64,000 nucleotides of DNA from Calothrix anomala FACHB-343 (GCF_014696435.1 NZ_JACJQG010000017.1:1-64000), one strand, 5' to 3'. Shown: positions 39,321 to 50,865, counted from the stretch's first letter. Notes: generated by a model not told the origin, from the sequence alone. A program made the numbers and translations.

Positions 39321-41414
39321 TTATTTATCCCCAGTAAAATCAACAACTATTGGCGGAATTGTACTTTGTCCGTTGGGTTGGGTTTTAACTATTGGTTGGG
39401 GATGTAATGGTGTGGGTAATGTCTCACCAGGTTTAGCAGTTTGATTCCACAAAATTAGTGAAAGTAAACCATCAACTAAACCGTTAGTGCTGCCGTTACT
39501 ACCACCAACTAGGATATCGGGAATCAGGCGGACATTGCGATCGCCAATAATCTGCATCAACTGCATCGCGGTATAACCTTGTGGCCCCAAGGCTTCCACA
39601 CCAGCGCGGTAGGTTTCGGCTTTAGCGTTACCTGTGGCGCGGATACCTTCAGCTTCCGCGATCGCGCGGAGTTTTGTACCTTCGGCTTCCCCATTAGCTT
39701 GCTTAATTTGCGCTTGTGCTTTCAAGTCAGCAATATGCACGCTTTGCTCTGATTTCACCATTTCTTGCTGAATATCAGCTAATGCTGTTTCCCTGACTAG
39801 TTGTTGGCGTTGGGTTTGCGCCGCTTGCTGCACTTCGTAGGTTTTGCGCTGTTCCTCGGCTATTTTCCGGTCAGTTTGGGTTTGCATCAGGGTTGCTGGC
39901 GGTTGAATATCACCAATTAAGGTGTCTATTGCTTGCACATCATAAGCCCGGATTGCTACTTTAATATACTCAGCAGCTTCCGCTTGACGCTCGCTTCTAG
40001 CGGTGAGAAAGTCAAGGACAGTGCAGTTTTGGGCTGAATTTCGGAAATAGTTACCGATAGTTGGTTCTAATACATGGTCTACCAGGTTTTGCATAGAACC
40101 AACGCGAGAAATTACCTTTGGCGCATCCAAAGCACCAACGTGGATAATTTGCGCTACTTCTAAATCAAAAGCGAACCCATCACGCGATCGCACTGTTAAA
40201 GAAGCGAGTTTCGCATCATAACTGTGGCGTTCGGTACGACCCGACCAGTTTAAAACAATGTTGGTCGTCGGTACCAATTCAATTTTCATGATGCGGGAAT
40301 TTAGCGGGTGCTTACCTGGATACAGTGGTTCAACCCATACACCCTTATGTCCCTGGTTCACCAAATTACCGTGGGTGAAGGCTGCACCACTGACATCTTC
40401 TTGAGCTTGACCTACGAAAGAAATTACCACACCTACATAACCAATCGGAATTTCCGTCATTGGTACTTGCTCAACCTGAACAAACCAAGGATTCAAGTTC
40501 CAAGAACCAGAAAGGAGAATCTGCTCTTGTAAACCTCGGCGTCCGCCTGCATCAATGAATTTCTGTCCGTTTTGGAAGTTGTCATGTCCGTCAATTGTCG
40601 GCCCGGCGATTTCTCCACCAGCAATTGGTAAACCATCTAGAGTAGTTACGATGCCAACTTTATCAGATGCAACGTTGTACACCCGCAAATGTTCTGGATT
40701 CATGCCATGAGCGGAGGCATTTGACGCCATGATGACTTTAAATAAGGCGGTATTGATACGATAAGTACCAGCCGTCAAAAAGCCCATTTGCCGACCTTTT
40801 TCGCCACCGTGGGTGAGGAATTTCCGCGCATCTTGGAAGTTATCACAATCGACAATTTTACCCAGGATGCGTTCTGGCGGGTTGGATGCACCATCTGCGG
40901 CGACAATTAAGGCGATTTCACCTTGAGGTACAACTACCACCGATTCTTTACGCACAGAATATTGCCAAGGCCAATATCCCCAATGCCAACCGGGTGCTAG
41001 GGTATCGGCTTGCAAACCCGCCTCACCATTGAGCGCAATTAGTCGTCCTGCAGGAAGTCCGCGTCCAGATAAGGTAAATTTTCGGACGACAATACCAACT
41101 TCCCGTTCGCCAATGACTACCAAACCACCAAAGAACAGGGGAACAAAGACAATTACACCACCCAAAACAATAATTGGGACTAGCACCCCAGGCGATAATT
41201 GCATTGCCTGGTATTGAGTATTGCTGGTTTGTAACTGGGCAATGACTGGTTGTGGCTGTGTCGGTTTGACTGAAACTGAGGCGATATTGTTTGCTCTAAG
41301 TGTTTCTACTGTTGATGCATTGGCAAAGCTGGTATAACTAACACTGCCAGCTACTGCTAATGATGCAACTAAAGATCCGGCAATCTTAGCAAAAGAAGAT
41401 TTAAACTTATTCAT
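39321..41414 (-). CDS. SPFH/Band-7 (flotillin-like) membrane protein
   Basis: From the ATG at 41414 the product is 697 residues; AGAAGGG sits 8 bases upstream, so an upstream TTG (41435) is rejected. An N-terminal signal-like segment (to about residue 35, TSFANAS) and a membrane segment (~70-95, PIIVLGGVIVFVPLFFGGL) lead into an unusual duplicated region (about 180-310). There DNFQ...KF...GG..G.Q...L..G....N...F.V occurs twice. A Band-7 domain follows, then a long Ala/Gln/Glu-rich coiled coil (about 510-620) and a Pro-rich tail. Flotillin-like proteins organise membrane microdomains. It is predicted to be membrane-anchored. Its partner is unknown, as no NfeD-type gene lies beside it. Confidence 0.88.
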   Translation of the reverse strand: MNKFKSSFAKIAGSLVASLAVAGSVSYTSFANASTVETLRANNIASVSVKPTQPQPVIAQLQTSNTQYQAMQLSPGVLVPIIVLGGVIVFVPLFFGGLVVIGEREVGIVVRKFTLSGRGLPAGRLIALNGEAGLQADTLAPGWHWGYWPWQYSVRKESVVVVPQGEIALIVAADGASNPPERILGKIVDCDNFQDARKFLTHGGEKGRQMGFLTAGTYRINTALFKVIMASNASAHGMNPEHLRVYNVASDKVGIVTTLDGLPIAGGEIAGPTIDGHDNFQNGQKFIDAGGRRGLQEQILLSGSWNLNPWFVQVEQVPMTEIPIGYVGVVISFVGQAQEDVSGAAFTHGNLVNQGHKGVWVEPLYPGKHPLNSRIMKIELVPTTNIVLNWSGRTERHSYDAKLASLTVRSRDGFAFDLEVAQIIHVGALDAPKVISRVGSMQNLVDHVLEPTIGNYFRNSAQNCTVLDFLTARSERQAEAAEYIKVAIRAYDVQAIDTLIGDIQPPATLMQTQTDRKIAEEQRKTYEVQQAAQTQRQQLVRETALADIQQEMVKSEQSVHIADLKAQAQIKQANGEAEGTKLRAIAEAEGIRATGNAKAETYRAGVEALGPQGYTAMQLMQIIGDRNVRLIPDILVGGSNGSTNGLVDGLLSLILWNQTAKPGETLPTPLHPQPIVKTQPNGQSTIPPIVVDFTGDK

Positions 41415-41505
41415 AATATGTGCCCTTCTGGGCAACTAATTATCTAAGTTATCACTTCACTTGGACGATATTAGATTTCTTAAACTTGGTGTAATTTTTT
41501 TGTTA

Positions 41506-41626
41506 GAAGTTAATAGTCAATAGTCAATGGTCATTTGTCAATGGTCAATAGTCAATGGTCATTTGTCATTTGTCCTCCTTGTCTCCCTAGCCTCTAGTCC
41601 CTAGTCCCTAGCCCCCAGCCCCTATT
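41506..41626. repeat. Heptamer tandem repeats before atpC
   Basis: A run of AATAGTC/AATGGTC/ATTTGTC heptamers (41506-41572) is followed by TCCTTGT/CCCTAGT heptamers (about 41573-41626). Together they fill most of the gap between the Band-7 and atpC genes. Confidence 0.85.
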
Positions 41627-41629
41627 TCC

Positions 41630-41662
41630 AAAAAATTAAGGGTGGACATATCGCCCACCCTC
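41630..41662 (-). terminator. atpD-atpC operon terminator
   Basis: On the minus strand, AGGGTGG (41661-41655) pairs with CCACCCT (41645-41639) around a 9-base loop and is followed by TAATTTTTT. It lies about 25 bases past the atpC stop, in the right place and direction to end the operon. Confidence 0.85.
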
Positions 41663-41687
41663 AAAAGTTGAAATATTGAGTAAGATT

Positions 41688-42101
41688 TTAGAGCAAACCG
41701 CCAGCAGCTTGAAACCGAGCGCGGGCGCGTTTGAAGGCTTGATTTGCCTGAATCTGAGCTTGGCGATCGCCTGCTGCAACCTGATTTAGTTTGGTTTGTG
41801 CTTCATTATATGCAGCACGGGCTTCATCGAGGTTAATAGCGCTGCCGCGTTCAGCACCATTGACAAGAATGGTGACTTCATCTTCTTCAACTTCGGCAAA
41901 ACCGCCCAAAAGAGCGATCGCTTGCCAATCTTGATTTTTGTCGGCACGTACCCGCATTACACCTGTATCTAGGGCGGTTAACAGGGGTGCGTGTCCGCTC
42001 AGGATACCTAGCTGACCAGTAGTGCTGGGGAGAATTACTTCTTCAGCAGCAGCATCCCACACAGTTTTATCTGGGGAAATTACACGAACGGTTAATGTCA
42101 T
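41688..42101 (-). CDS. atpC: ATP synthase F1 subunit epsilon
   Basis: The epsilon subunit sits in the central stalk of F1 and couples rotation while inhibiting wasteful hydrolysis. The 137-residue protein has the N-terminal beta-sandwich ([37 protein letters not shown]) and two C-terminal helices (about 88-135). Choosing ATG 42101 gives the conserved start and the usual length; an upstream frame start at 42125 runs into repeats. It is the second gene of the cyanobacterial beta-epsilon operon (named atpB/atpE in plastid nomenclature), 92 bases after atpD. Confidence 0.95.
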   Translation of the reverse strand: MTLTVRVISPDKTVWDAAAEEVILPSTTGQLGILSGHAPLLTALDTGVMRVRADKNQDWQAIALLGGFAEVEEDEVTILVNGAERGSAINLDEARAAYNEAQTKLNQVAAGDRQAQIQANQAFKRARARFQAAGGLL

Positions 42102-42112
42102 AACTTGTGAAT

Positions 42113-42186
42113 TGTCAATAGTCAACGGTCAACAGTCAATGGTCAATAGTCAAATTACTTTGGACTATTGACTCTGGACTATTGAC
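42113..42186. repeat. Heptamer tandem repeat within the atpD-atpC spacer
   Basis: Almost the whole 92-base gap between atpD and atpC consists of CAATAGT/CAACGGT/CAATGGT-type heptamers on the plus strand, transcribed as GTTGACT-like units on the mRNA. They lie inside the operon transcript. Confidence 0.85.
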
Positions 42187-42193
42187 AAAATTT

Positions 42194-45042
<2,849 letters not shown>

Positions 45043-45049
45043 TTGGGAT

Positions 45050-45160
45050 GAGTCAATGGTCATTGGTCAATGGTCAATGGTCATTTGTCAATGGTCAATG
45101 GTCATTGGTGAAGCAATCTGGACTGTTGACTGTTGACTGTTGACTGTTGACTCTGGTCTC
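45050..45160. repeat. Heptamer tandem repeats between gap and pyk
   Basis: About seven to ten copies of GTCAATG/GTCATTG/GTCATTT heptamers (45053-45110), then four copies of GACTGTT (45121-45155). They begin within 15 bases of the gap stop codon. Confidence 0.85.
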
Positions 45161-45340
45161 TTGGTAAAACGACGCATAACTTTTGATAGCAAAACTAGAT
45201 AGAAGAGTAATTTTACTGGGCAGCTAAGTGATATGAAGCACTTGTGAATTTGGATGCTTTATACCGATTCTTTAAAAGAGAGCAACACATTCAAAACCGG
45301 AAACCCAGATACAGTCTGAATTTCTTAATTTTGAATTTTG

Positions 45341-45382
45341 CGGAAAGTCTGAGCGCCGGCTTCCGGCGATCAGAACTTTCCA
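45341..45382. mobile_element. Small palindromic element nested in an AT repeat
   Basis: GGAAAG (45342-45347) with CTTTCC (45376-45381), plus an inner CGCCGG with CCGGCG, makes a ~40-base hairpin. It interrupts a TTTTGAATTTTG repeat that resumes after it (45389-45410). The nested arrangement suggests a small mobile repeat. Confidence 0.65.
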
Positions 45383-45472
45383 AGAGAGAATTTTGAATTT
45401 TGAATTGGTATTAGATATCCAGGTCGCAGGTTTTGGGGAAAACCCCAGGCTATTCCTAAACCCTCAATTCCT

Positions 45473-46903
45473 ATGCGTCGAACCAAAATTATTTGTACTG
45501 TTGGCCCTGCTACATGCGCACCTGAGCGGCTAGAAGCATTGGTAGAAGCTGGGATGAATGTGGCGCGGCTCAATTTTTCTCACGGGGCCTATGAATTCCA
45601 CGCGCAAACGGCTGGCTATCTGCGGCAGATTAGTTCGCGACAGCGCAAGCCGATCGCAATTATGCAAGACTTATGCGGGCCGAAAATTCGCTTGGGCAAA
45701 TTACCACCGGAAGGGCTGATGGTGGAAGCTGGTAGCGAGGTAACTTTTGTCTTACAAGAAAAGGGCGAAAGTGTTGACGAACTACCTTTACCATTGCCGA
45801 CTTTGTTTGCAATGGTGCGCCCAGGGGAACCGATTTCGATTAATGATGGTCGGGTGAAATTAGTTGTGAGCGATCGCGATGCCGATCGCATTCGCGCCCA
45901 TGTGAAAATTGGCGGTTTAATTTCCACCCACAAGGGGGTAAACCTCCCAGAAACTCGTTTACCCGTCAGTTCCATCACCGAAAAAGACTTGCAGGATTTA
46001 CGATTTGGCATTCAGTTGGGTGTGGATTGGGTCGCAGTCTCCTTTGTACAATCACCACGAGACTTAGAACCAGCCCAAAGAATGATTGAAGCTGCGGGAG
46101 CAAAAATTCGGGTAATCGCTAAAATCGAACGCCCAGAAGCGGTCAAAAACTTCGATCGCATTTTGGCAGCCGCCGATGGCATTATGATTGCTCGTGGTGA
46201 TTTAGGCGTGGAAATGCCAATTCACGAAGTTCCCCACATTCAAAAAGATATTATTCACCGTTGTAATCGAGCAGGAAAACCTGTGATTACTGCCACCCAA
46301 ATGCTGGAATCGATGATTAGCGCCCCCGATCCCACCCGTGCCGAAGCTACAGATGTGGCTAACTCTATCTGGGATGGTACGGATGCAGTCATGCTTTCGG
46401 GAGAAACGGCTGTAGGCGAATATCCTATCGGTGCCGTCCAGATCATGCATAATATCGCCGTGCGCACAGAACAATCGTTACAGGAAGGTAGCAGCCACGC
46501 CTGGTGTCATGAAGCGGGTAGTTTGAGCGTTACCGAGTCGGTAGCAGAAGCAGTATGTCGAATTGCCTATGAAATCGGCGCAAAAGCAATTCTTTGTAAT
46601 ACTTCTTCGGGAAGTACAGCCCAACTCGTATCTAAATACCGCCCATCCACACCAATTATTGCCCTCACCCCAGATGAAATGGCTTACCGTCAGCTAGCAC
46701 TTTCTTGGGGCGTGATTCCCTTATTAATTCCGCCAGTCCACAACGCCGAAGAAATGTTTATGAATGTGGTGAACACAGTCGTAGACATAGGTTTAGCCAA
46801 AGAAGGCGACCAAGTAGTTATTACCTCTGGCGTACCAATTGGTCAATCAGGAACAACTAGTTTAATTAAAGTGCATTCTATTGGACAACCGATTTTGGCA
46901 TAA
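45473..46903 (+). CDS. pyk: Pyruvate kinase
   Basis: Pyruvate kinase makes pyruvate and ATP from phosphoenolpyruvate and ADP, the last step of glycolysis. The 476-residue protein starts MRRTKIICTVGPAT. It carries NFSHG, KIERPEAV, the active-site GIMIARGDLGVE with the Mg2+-binding Asp, and the K+/ADP-site SGETAVGEYP segment. The C-terminal allosteric domain is present and full-length. It lies 430 bases after gap and 450 before tal on the same strand, suggesting a sugar-catabolism cluster, although the repeat-filled gaps may allow separate promoters. Confidence 0.97.
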   Translation: MRRTKIICTVGPATCAPERLEALVEAGMNVARLNFSHGAYEFHAQTAGYLRQISSRQRKPIAIMQDLCGPKIRLGKLPPEGLMVEAGSEVTFVLQEKGESVDELPLPLPTLFAMVRPGEPISINDGRVKLVVSDRDADRIRAHVKIGGLISTHKGVNLPETRLPVSSITEKDLQDLRFGIQLGVDWVAVSFVQSPRDLEPAQRMIEAAGAKIRVIAKIERPEAVKNFDRILAAADGIMIARGDLGVEMPIHEVPHIQKDIIHRCNRAGKPVITATQMLESMISAPDPTRAEATDVANSIWDGTDAVMLSGETAVGEYPIGAVQIMHNIAVRTEQSLQEGSSHAWCHEAGSLSVTESVAEAVCRIAYEIGAKAILCNTSSGSTAQLVSKYRPSTPIIALTPDEMAYRQLALSWGVIPLLIPPVHNAEEMFMNVVNTVVDIGLAKEGDQVVITSGVPIGQSGTTSLIKVHSIGQPILA

Positions 46904-47349
46904 GCCTTCTAGAATAGGGGCGAGGCGCAAGACTTTGAAAATACTTGCTTAGGCAAGAATTAAGAAAAGTTGCCAAAATCAGAATTGTAGGTACAGCAAA
47001 GAGTGGAAATAAGAGGGTAATTGGTAAAGGAGGCAGAAGGGGCTAGGGACTAGGGGCTAGGGGCTAGGGGCTAGTTTTTTGAATCAGCAATCGTAGTTTT
47101 CAAGGCATTTTTTCAGGTAGCTTCACGAGAAATCCGACAACCAACACCTAGCCTTTAGCCTTGAGTCAAAAATCATCCCTTGTAACTTGAAAGAGTTATT
47201 TCTCCCTTGTCTCCCTTGTCCTCCTTGTCTCCCTTGTCCCCCTTGTCCCCCTTGTCCTTTCATACATGGCGATGAAAATTGTTTCATCAAGACTGCCCTC
47301 TGCCTTTCCTAATGTAAATCCTAAACAAGCACACAACACGGAGCAATTT
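46904..47349. repeat. Repeat-rich gap between pyk and tal
   Basis: Two heptamer tracts are visible: GGGGCTA units (about 47037-47075) and CTCCCTTGT/CCCCCTTGTC units (47197-47258). No gene or clear hairpin terminator is seen for pyk. Confidence 0.75.
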
Positions 47350-48357
47350 ATGTCTAAGAACCTACTAGAGCAATTGCGGACAATGACTGTAGTAGTTGCG
47401 GATACAGGGGATATTCAAGCTATTGAAAAGTTTAAACCCCAAGACGCGACCACAAACCCCTCGCTGATTACTGCGGCGGCACAAATGCCTGAATATCAGG
47501 AAATTGTCGATCAGACTTTACTGCAAGCAAAAAAAGATGCAGGTGCAGGTGCTAGCCAAGCACAAATTGTGACCATCGCTTTTGACCGTTTGGCGGTAGC
47601 ATTCGGGTTAAAGATTTTACAAATCATTCCTGGTCGAGTATCTACAGAAGTTGATGCGCGGTTATCCTTCGATACTGAAGCTACTGTCACCAAAGCTAGA
47701 GAATTAATTGCCCAATACGCCGCCGCCGGAGTTGGTCGCGATCGCGTTTTAATTAAAATTGCCACCACTTGGGAAGGTATCCGGGCTGCGGAAATTCTGG
47801 AAAAAGAAGGTATTCATTGTAACTTAACACTACTGTTTGGCTTGCACCAAGCGATCGCCTGTGCGGAAGCTGGCGTTACCCTAATTTCTCCCTTCGTCGG
47901 TCGGATTCTCGACTGGTACAAGAAAGATACTGGACGCGACAGCTACCCCTCAGCAGAAGACCCAGGCGTATTATCTGTTACCACAATTTACAACTACTAC
48001 AAGAAATTCGGCTACAAAACCGAAGTTATGGGAGCTAGCTTCCGTAACATTGGCGAAATTACTGAGTTAGCTGGTAGCGATTTGCTGACAATCTCGCCTT
48101 CACTATTGGCGGAATTGCAAGCAACCGTTGGCGAATTACCCCGCAAACTCGATCCCGCTAAAGCCGCTAGCGTGGAAATTGAAAAAATCTCCATCGACAA
48201 AGCCACCTTTGACAAAATGCACGCCAGCGATCGCATGGCGACTGACAAGCTAGCAGAAGGTATTCAAGGTTTTACCAAAGCCTTAGAAGAATTAGAAAAA
48301 CTATTGGCTAACAGATTGGCTACCCTAGAAGCTAAATCTGCAACTCCTGTAGCTTAG
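47350..48357 (+). CDS. tal: Transaldolase
   Basis: Transaldolase moves a dihydroxyacetone unit between sugar phosphates in the non-oxidative pentose phosphate pathway. The 335-residue protein starts [20 protein letters not shown] at ATG 47350, with GGAG seven bases before; an in-frame extension to 47266 is rejected. It has the DATTNPSLI motif, the Schiff-base lysine in [11 protein letters not shown] (Lys136), and [13 protein letters not shown]. With gap and pyk it fits heterotrophic or dark sugar breakdown, which in heterocystous species also supplies reductant. A terminator follows. Confidence 0.95.
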   Translation: MSKNLLEQLRTMTVVVADTGDIQAIEKFKPQDATTNPSLITAAAQMPEYQEIVDQTLLQAKKDAGAGASQAQIVTIAFDRLAVAFGLKILQIIPGRVSTEVDARLSFDTEATVTKARELIAQYAAAGVGRDRVLIKIATTWEGIRAAEILEKEGIHCNLTLLFGLHQAIACAEAGVTLISPFVGRILDWYKKDTGRDSYPSAEDPGVLSVTTIYNYYKKFGYKTEVMGASFRNIGEITELAGSDLLTISPSLLAELQATVGELPRKLDPAKAASVEIEKISIDKATFDKMHASDRMATDKLAEGIQGFTKALEELEKLLANRLATLEAKSATPVA

Positions 48358-48406
48358 AATTTTTCTCCATTTAGTTAGCACTTCAAAACTTAATAGTTGA
48401 CTCTCA

Positions 48407-48436
48407 AACCTGATTATTTATTAATCGGGTTTTTTA
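48407..48436 (+). terminator. tal terminator
   Basis: AACCTGATT (48407-48415) pairs with AATCGGGTT (48423-48431), one wobble, and is followed by T residues to 48435. It lies 50 bases past the tal stop. Its right arm touches the end of a 98-bp MITE copy. Confidence 0.8.
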
Positions 48437-48525
48437 TATAATCTTTGCGACACATCAAAATATTCTAGAGGGCATGGCAGTGCCAGTGCCCCTACAATCT
48501 GTCGCATTCTGTTTTCCAATTGGGA
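48428..48525 (-). mobile_element. 98-bp MITE, copy B (inverted, one end degenerate)
   Basis: On the minus strand it starts CCAATTGGAAAACAGAAT, continues with GATTGTAGGGGCACTGGCAC and TGCCATGCCCTCTAGAATAT, and ends TGTGTCGCAAAGATTATAT. These blocks match copies A and C. The distal end is degenerate and overlaps the tal terminator, so the terminus is approximate. Confidence 0.7.
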
Positions 48526-48544
48526 TAAGAACTCTTGGCGTACT

Positions 48545-48600
48545 TGGCGTCTTCTCTGGGAGACGCTGCACGTTGGCGGAAGCCTCTCGCAGAGAAGGCG
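48545..48600. repeat. Small dispersed repeat cluster
   Basis: A short stretch with TTCTCTGGGAGACGCTGCAC and GAAGCCTCTCGCAGAGAAGG can form hairpins. It looks like the 20-30 base dispersed repeats described for Nostoc-type genomes. It codes for nothing recognisable. Confidence 0.45.
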
Positions 48601-48691
48601 GTTCAATTAATTCATTTCGTGCTAATTTTCTGCTCACTTACTCGCCGTTTAAAAATCAATACAGTTCAGTTAGCGCCAAAAACCTCAAGCC

Positions 48692-48750
48692 ACGTAGGTT
48701 GGGTTGAGGAACGTAGACGCGAAGCGGCTTCCCGAAGGGTAACCCAACAT
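48692..48750. repeat. GTAGGTTGGGTT repeat with a 27-base insertion
   Basis: The hairpin GTAGGTTGGGTTGAGGAACG ... AACCCAACA is the same as at 30872-30905. Between ACG (48713) and AACCCAAC (48741) it carries an extra 27 bases (48714-48740, TAGACGCGAAGCGGCTTCCC then GAAGGGT). The insertion is itself palindromic (GAAGCGGCTTC core) and matches small dispersed repeats in size. Confidence 0.75.
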
Positions 48751-48820
48751 TTCCAGGTGTTTGTTTGGATGCGGTGAGGGTATACCAATCGTCGCTAATT
48801 TTTACAGTTAGGTTACTAGT

Positions 48821-48930
48821 GCTTTGTCTCATTAATTCTGTGGGGTAAGTTTTTTCTTCTTTTCTCTTCCTTCGCGGACTTCGCGTCTTCGCGGTTCGTT
48901 TTTTACCCAGCAAAATTAATGGGACAGACC
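48821..48930. mobile_element. 110-bp MITE inserted in the pseudogene, with ACTAGT target duplication
   Basis: Comparison with the intact gene shows a 110-bp insertion flanked on both sides by ACTAGT (48815-48820 and 48931-48936), present once in the intact copy (50191-50196). The ends are imperfect inverted repeats: GCTTTGTCTCATTAATTCTG at the left, and GGTCTGTCCCATTAATTTTG as the complement of the right end. The middle has a TTCGCGGACTTCGCG run. It has no coding capacity. Confidence 0.85.
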
Positions 48931-49250
48931 ACTAGTGCGAAAATTAAATTAGCTTGAATTGATTTTATAAACCCAGAAGGAACGCGATCGCTAATTTCTG
49001 CTACTTGATTTTCGATAGCTGCAATTAACACTTATTCTGGAGTCAATTCTACTGCTAGCGTTGGTGTTGCTTCTGGCGTCGCTAATTCTTAATGCGTTAA
49101 AATATCCCCAACTTTTTGAAAAAGTCGGGGATTTTATACTATCGATTTTTACAAATCAAAGAGGACTGCTATATATTTTTTTGCCTTATGCACAGACACA
49201 AACAATAAAGAAAATCAGACAAGTCAGCACAATAAAACGTTTTATGATTT

Positions 49251-49652
49251 CTACAGGAATAATCCACTTATTGCCTGAATAAAGCGCGATAGTGACAAAT
49301 TGGAATTGAAGAAGTTGGGAATTTGATTGTGATTATAGGAATCAGTTATTAGGATAGACTTTGGTTTCATTGCTGAGACGCAATTTCCAGGTTGAGAGGA
49401 TGTTGTAGAAACTTCTCCTGTATGCGTTCTCTGCACAGAATAAACGATTCCTCGATACATTAATTGATAAGCTACGGTTGGTGCTGGAACTGGCGTAGGC
49501 TCAATATTAGGGTCAACACGGTAGGTTGTTCCACGATAAGTCAAGTTATAAGCAGAACCTTGATGGCAAACAGGCTCAAAAGGTTTTGTGCTTTTTTTAG
49601 CTACTTCAGAGGAATTGTATTCGTAAGTAAGTCCGCGATAGTAGAGTTTCAT
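49251..49652 (-). CDS. DUF4278 domain protein
   Basis: The 133-residue product (ATG 49652) starts MKLYYRGLTYEYN, then repeats the motif twice more (YNLTYRGTTYRVDP and YQLMYRGIVYSVQ). This YRG-type pattern is characteristic of the cyanobacterial DUF4278 family. It has a Pro-rich linker (EPTPVPAPT) and a variable tail. The upstream frame start (49691) would add 13 residues before the conserved MKL(Y/T)YRG start and is rejected. Function is unknown. It stands alone between a pseudogene and its intact parent. Confidence 0.75.
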   Translation of the reverse strand: MKLYYRGLTYEYNSSEVAKKSTKPFEPVCHQGSAYNLTYRGTTYRVDPNIEPTPVPAPTVAYQLMYRGIVYSVQRTHTGEVSTTSSQPGNCVSAMKPKSILITDSYNHNQIPNFFNSNLSLSRFIQAISGLFL

Positions 49653-49965
49653 TTTATAGTATGTGATTACTGTTTTGCAAAGGTAATTCATAGCCTAAAT
49701 CCTTTACAGATAAGATATCTGGCAGAAATAGTGTTACCAGAATATTACTGATGAGATTGGTATGTTTTTTACCTAAAACTTGCTTTCGTTGATAGCTTTT
49801 ATTTTTGCACTGAGTCTTTTATTAGACATCGGTGTTAATTTCTATATTTATTTAAAGCTAATATAAAGCGCTTAGGCGCTAAAAATCTAAATTAGACACA
49901 ACAAGTCCTTTAGCAGATGCACTTTAACCTCTACCTGTAGCTTTAAAACAACGAGAATTTTTCCG

Positions 49966-50865
49966 TCAATTTACGGAATTTTTGCCGATAAAAGGTATTA
50001 TTCGCCGTTTAAAAATAATCATTTCATTCCCAACAACCGGATTGCGCGCTACCAGCCTATCTTGAAAATCAACCACCTCTAAATGTGTGAAATCAAGTTC
50101 TTGAGAGCGTTGTAAAATATCGGCGGCGAGTTGATCTTGTTGAGATGCAGTGAGAGTATACCAATCGTCGCTAATTTTCACAGTTAGGTTACTAGTACGA
50201 AAATTAGCTTGAATTGATTTTATAAGTCCAGAAGCAACGCGATCGCTAATTTCTGCTACTTGATTTTCAATAGCTGCAATTAACACTTGTTCTGGAGTTA
50301 ATTGCACTGCTGGCGTAGGTTCAGGCGTAGGTGTTGGTTCCGGTGTTGGCGTTGGTTCTGGTGTCGGTTCTGGTGTTGGCGTCGGTTCCACTGGTGGAAC
50401 TTCTGCTGTTGGTGTTGGCGTAACTTCTTCTGGTGCTGCTGGTTCTGGCGTTGCTAATTCTGGCTGCGGCGAAATAGCGATCGTTGGCGTGGGTGTAGGC
50501 GTTGCGGCGGGAACTTCCTCAACTGGAGGTGCGATCGCTATCTCAGGCGGTTTATTGGTGAAAAATGTCGTAGTTGTCCACACTAAAACCACAGTCATAC
50601 CCGCAATTATCCCTGTCAAAGCTGTATCAGACAACTTTGCAGACAAATTCGCTGGTAAAACATTGCGGACTTTAGCCAGCAATCCACCCCAAAAACCACG
50701 AGTTTCCGCAGTTCCCGGTGGCGGTGCTGTTTCCAGTTTCACCACAGCCGTTTCTAACAGGCTAATAGTTCCCCTAAGAACCTGGATAATCGTAGACTTC
50801 CAAATTGGCTGGTTTCTCTGGGAGGGATTACGGCGACGTTGTGGATTCTGATTGTCTTGCGACAT
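49966..50865 (-). CDS. Membrane protein with Pro-rich PEPTPTP linker (299 aa)
   Basis: Unknown family. An Arg/Asn/Gln-rich basic N-terminus (1-22) is followed by an amphipathic region, one membrane segment (about 82-104, GIIAGMTVVLVWTTTTFF), and a long Pro/Thr/Glu linker (about 105-190) with EPTPTPEPTP repeats. A C-terminal domain of ~105 residues has TPEQVLIAAIENQVAEISD and SNLTVKISDDWYTLTASQQD. The C-terminal domain is probably extracytoplasmic or periplasmic. The linker recalls TonB-like spacers, though no TonB signature follows. A truncated duplicate lies 870 bases downstream (48642-49092). Confidence 0.75.
   Translation of the reverse strand: MSQDNQNPQRRRNPSQRNQPIWKSTIIQVLRGTISLLETAVVKLETAPPPGTAETRGFWGGLLAKVRNVLPANLSAKLSDTALTGIIAGMTVVLVWTTTTFFTNKPPEIAIAPPVEEVPAATPTPTPTIAISPQPELATPEPAAPEEVTPTPTAEVPPVEPTPTPEPTPEPTPTPEPTPTPEPTPAVQLTPEQVLIAAIENQVAEISDRVASGLIKSIQANFRTSNLTVKISDDWYTLTASQQDQLAADILQRSQELDFTHLEVVDFQDRLVARNPVVGNEMIIFKRRIIPFIGKNSVN

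Larger units (their letters stand above)
48642..49092 (-). pseudogene. Broken duplicate of the Pro-rich gene at 49966-50865
   Basis: Minus-strand sequence matches parts of the intact gene. The core (48765-48820 plus 48937-49092) covers codons for SNLTVKISDDWYTLTAS, the AIENQVAEI region and the start of the Pro-rich stretch, which is shortened by about 130 bases. A CGCCGTTTAAAAAT block at 48645-48660 matches the extreme 3' end of the intact gene at 50003. The copy is interrupted by a MITE (48821-48930) and by unrelated repeats, and has lost its N-terminal half. Outer limits are approximate. Confidence 0.8.

Noticed and set aside
45050-45160. Possible CRISPR or phage-derived array between gap and pyk
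   Set aside because: Same reason: contiguous heptamers of about seven bases with no spacers.
48474-48777. Overlapping plus-strand frames in the repeat patch
   Set aside because: They arise from MITE, small repeat and pseudogene sequence and show no conserved protein.
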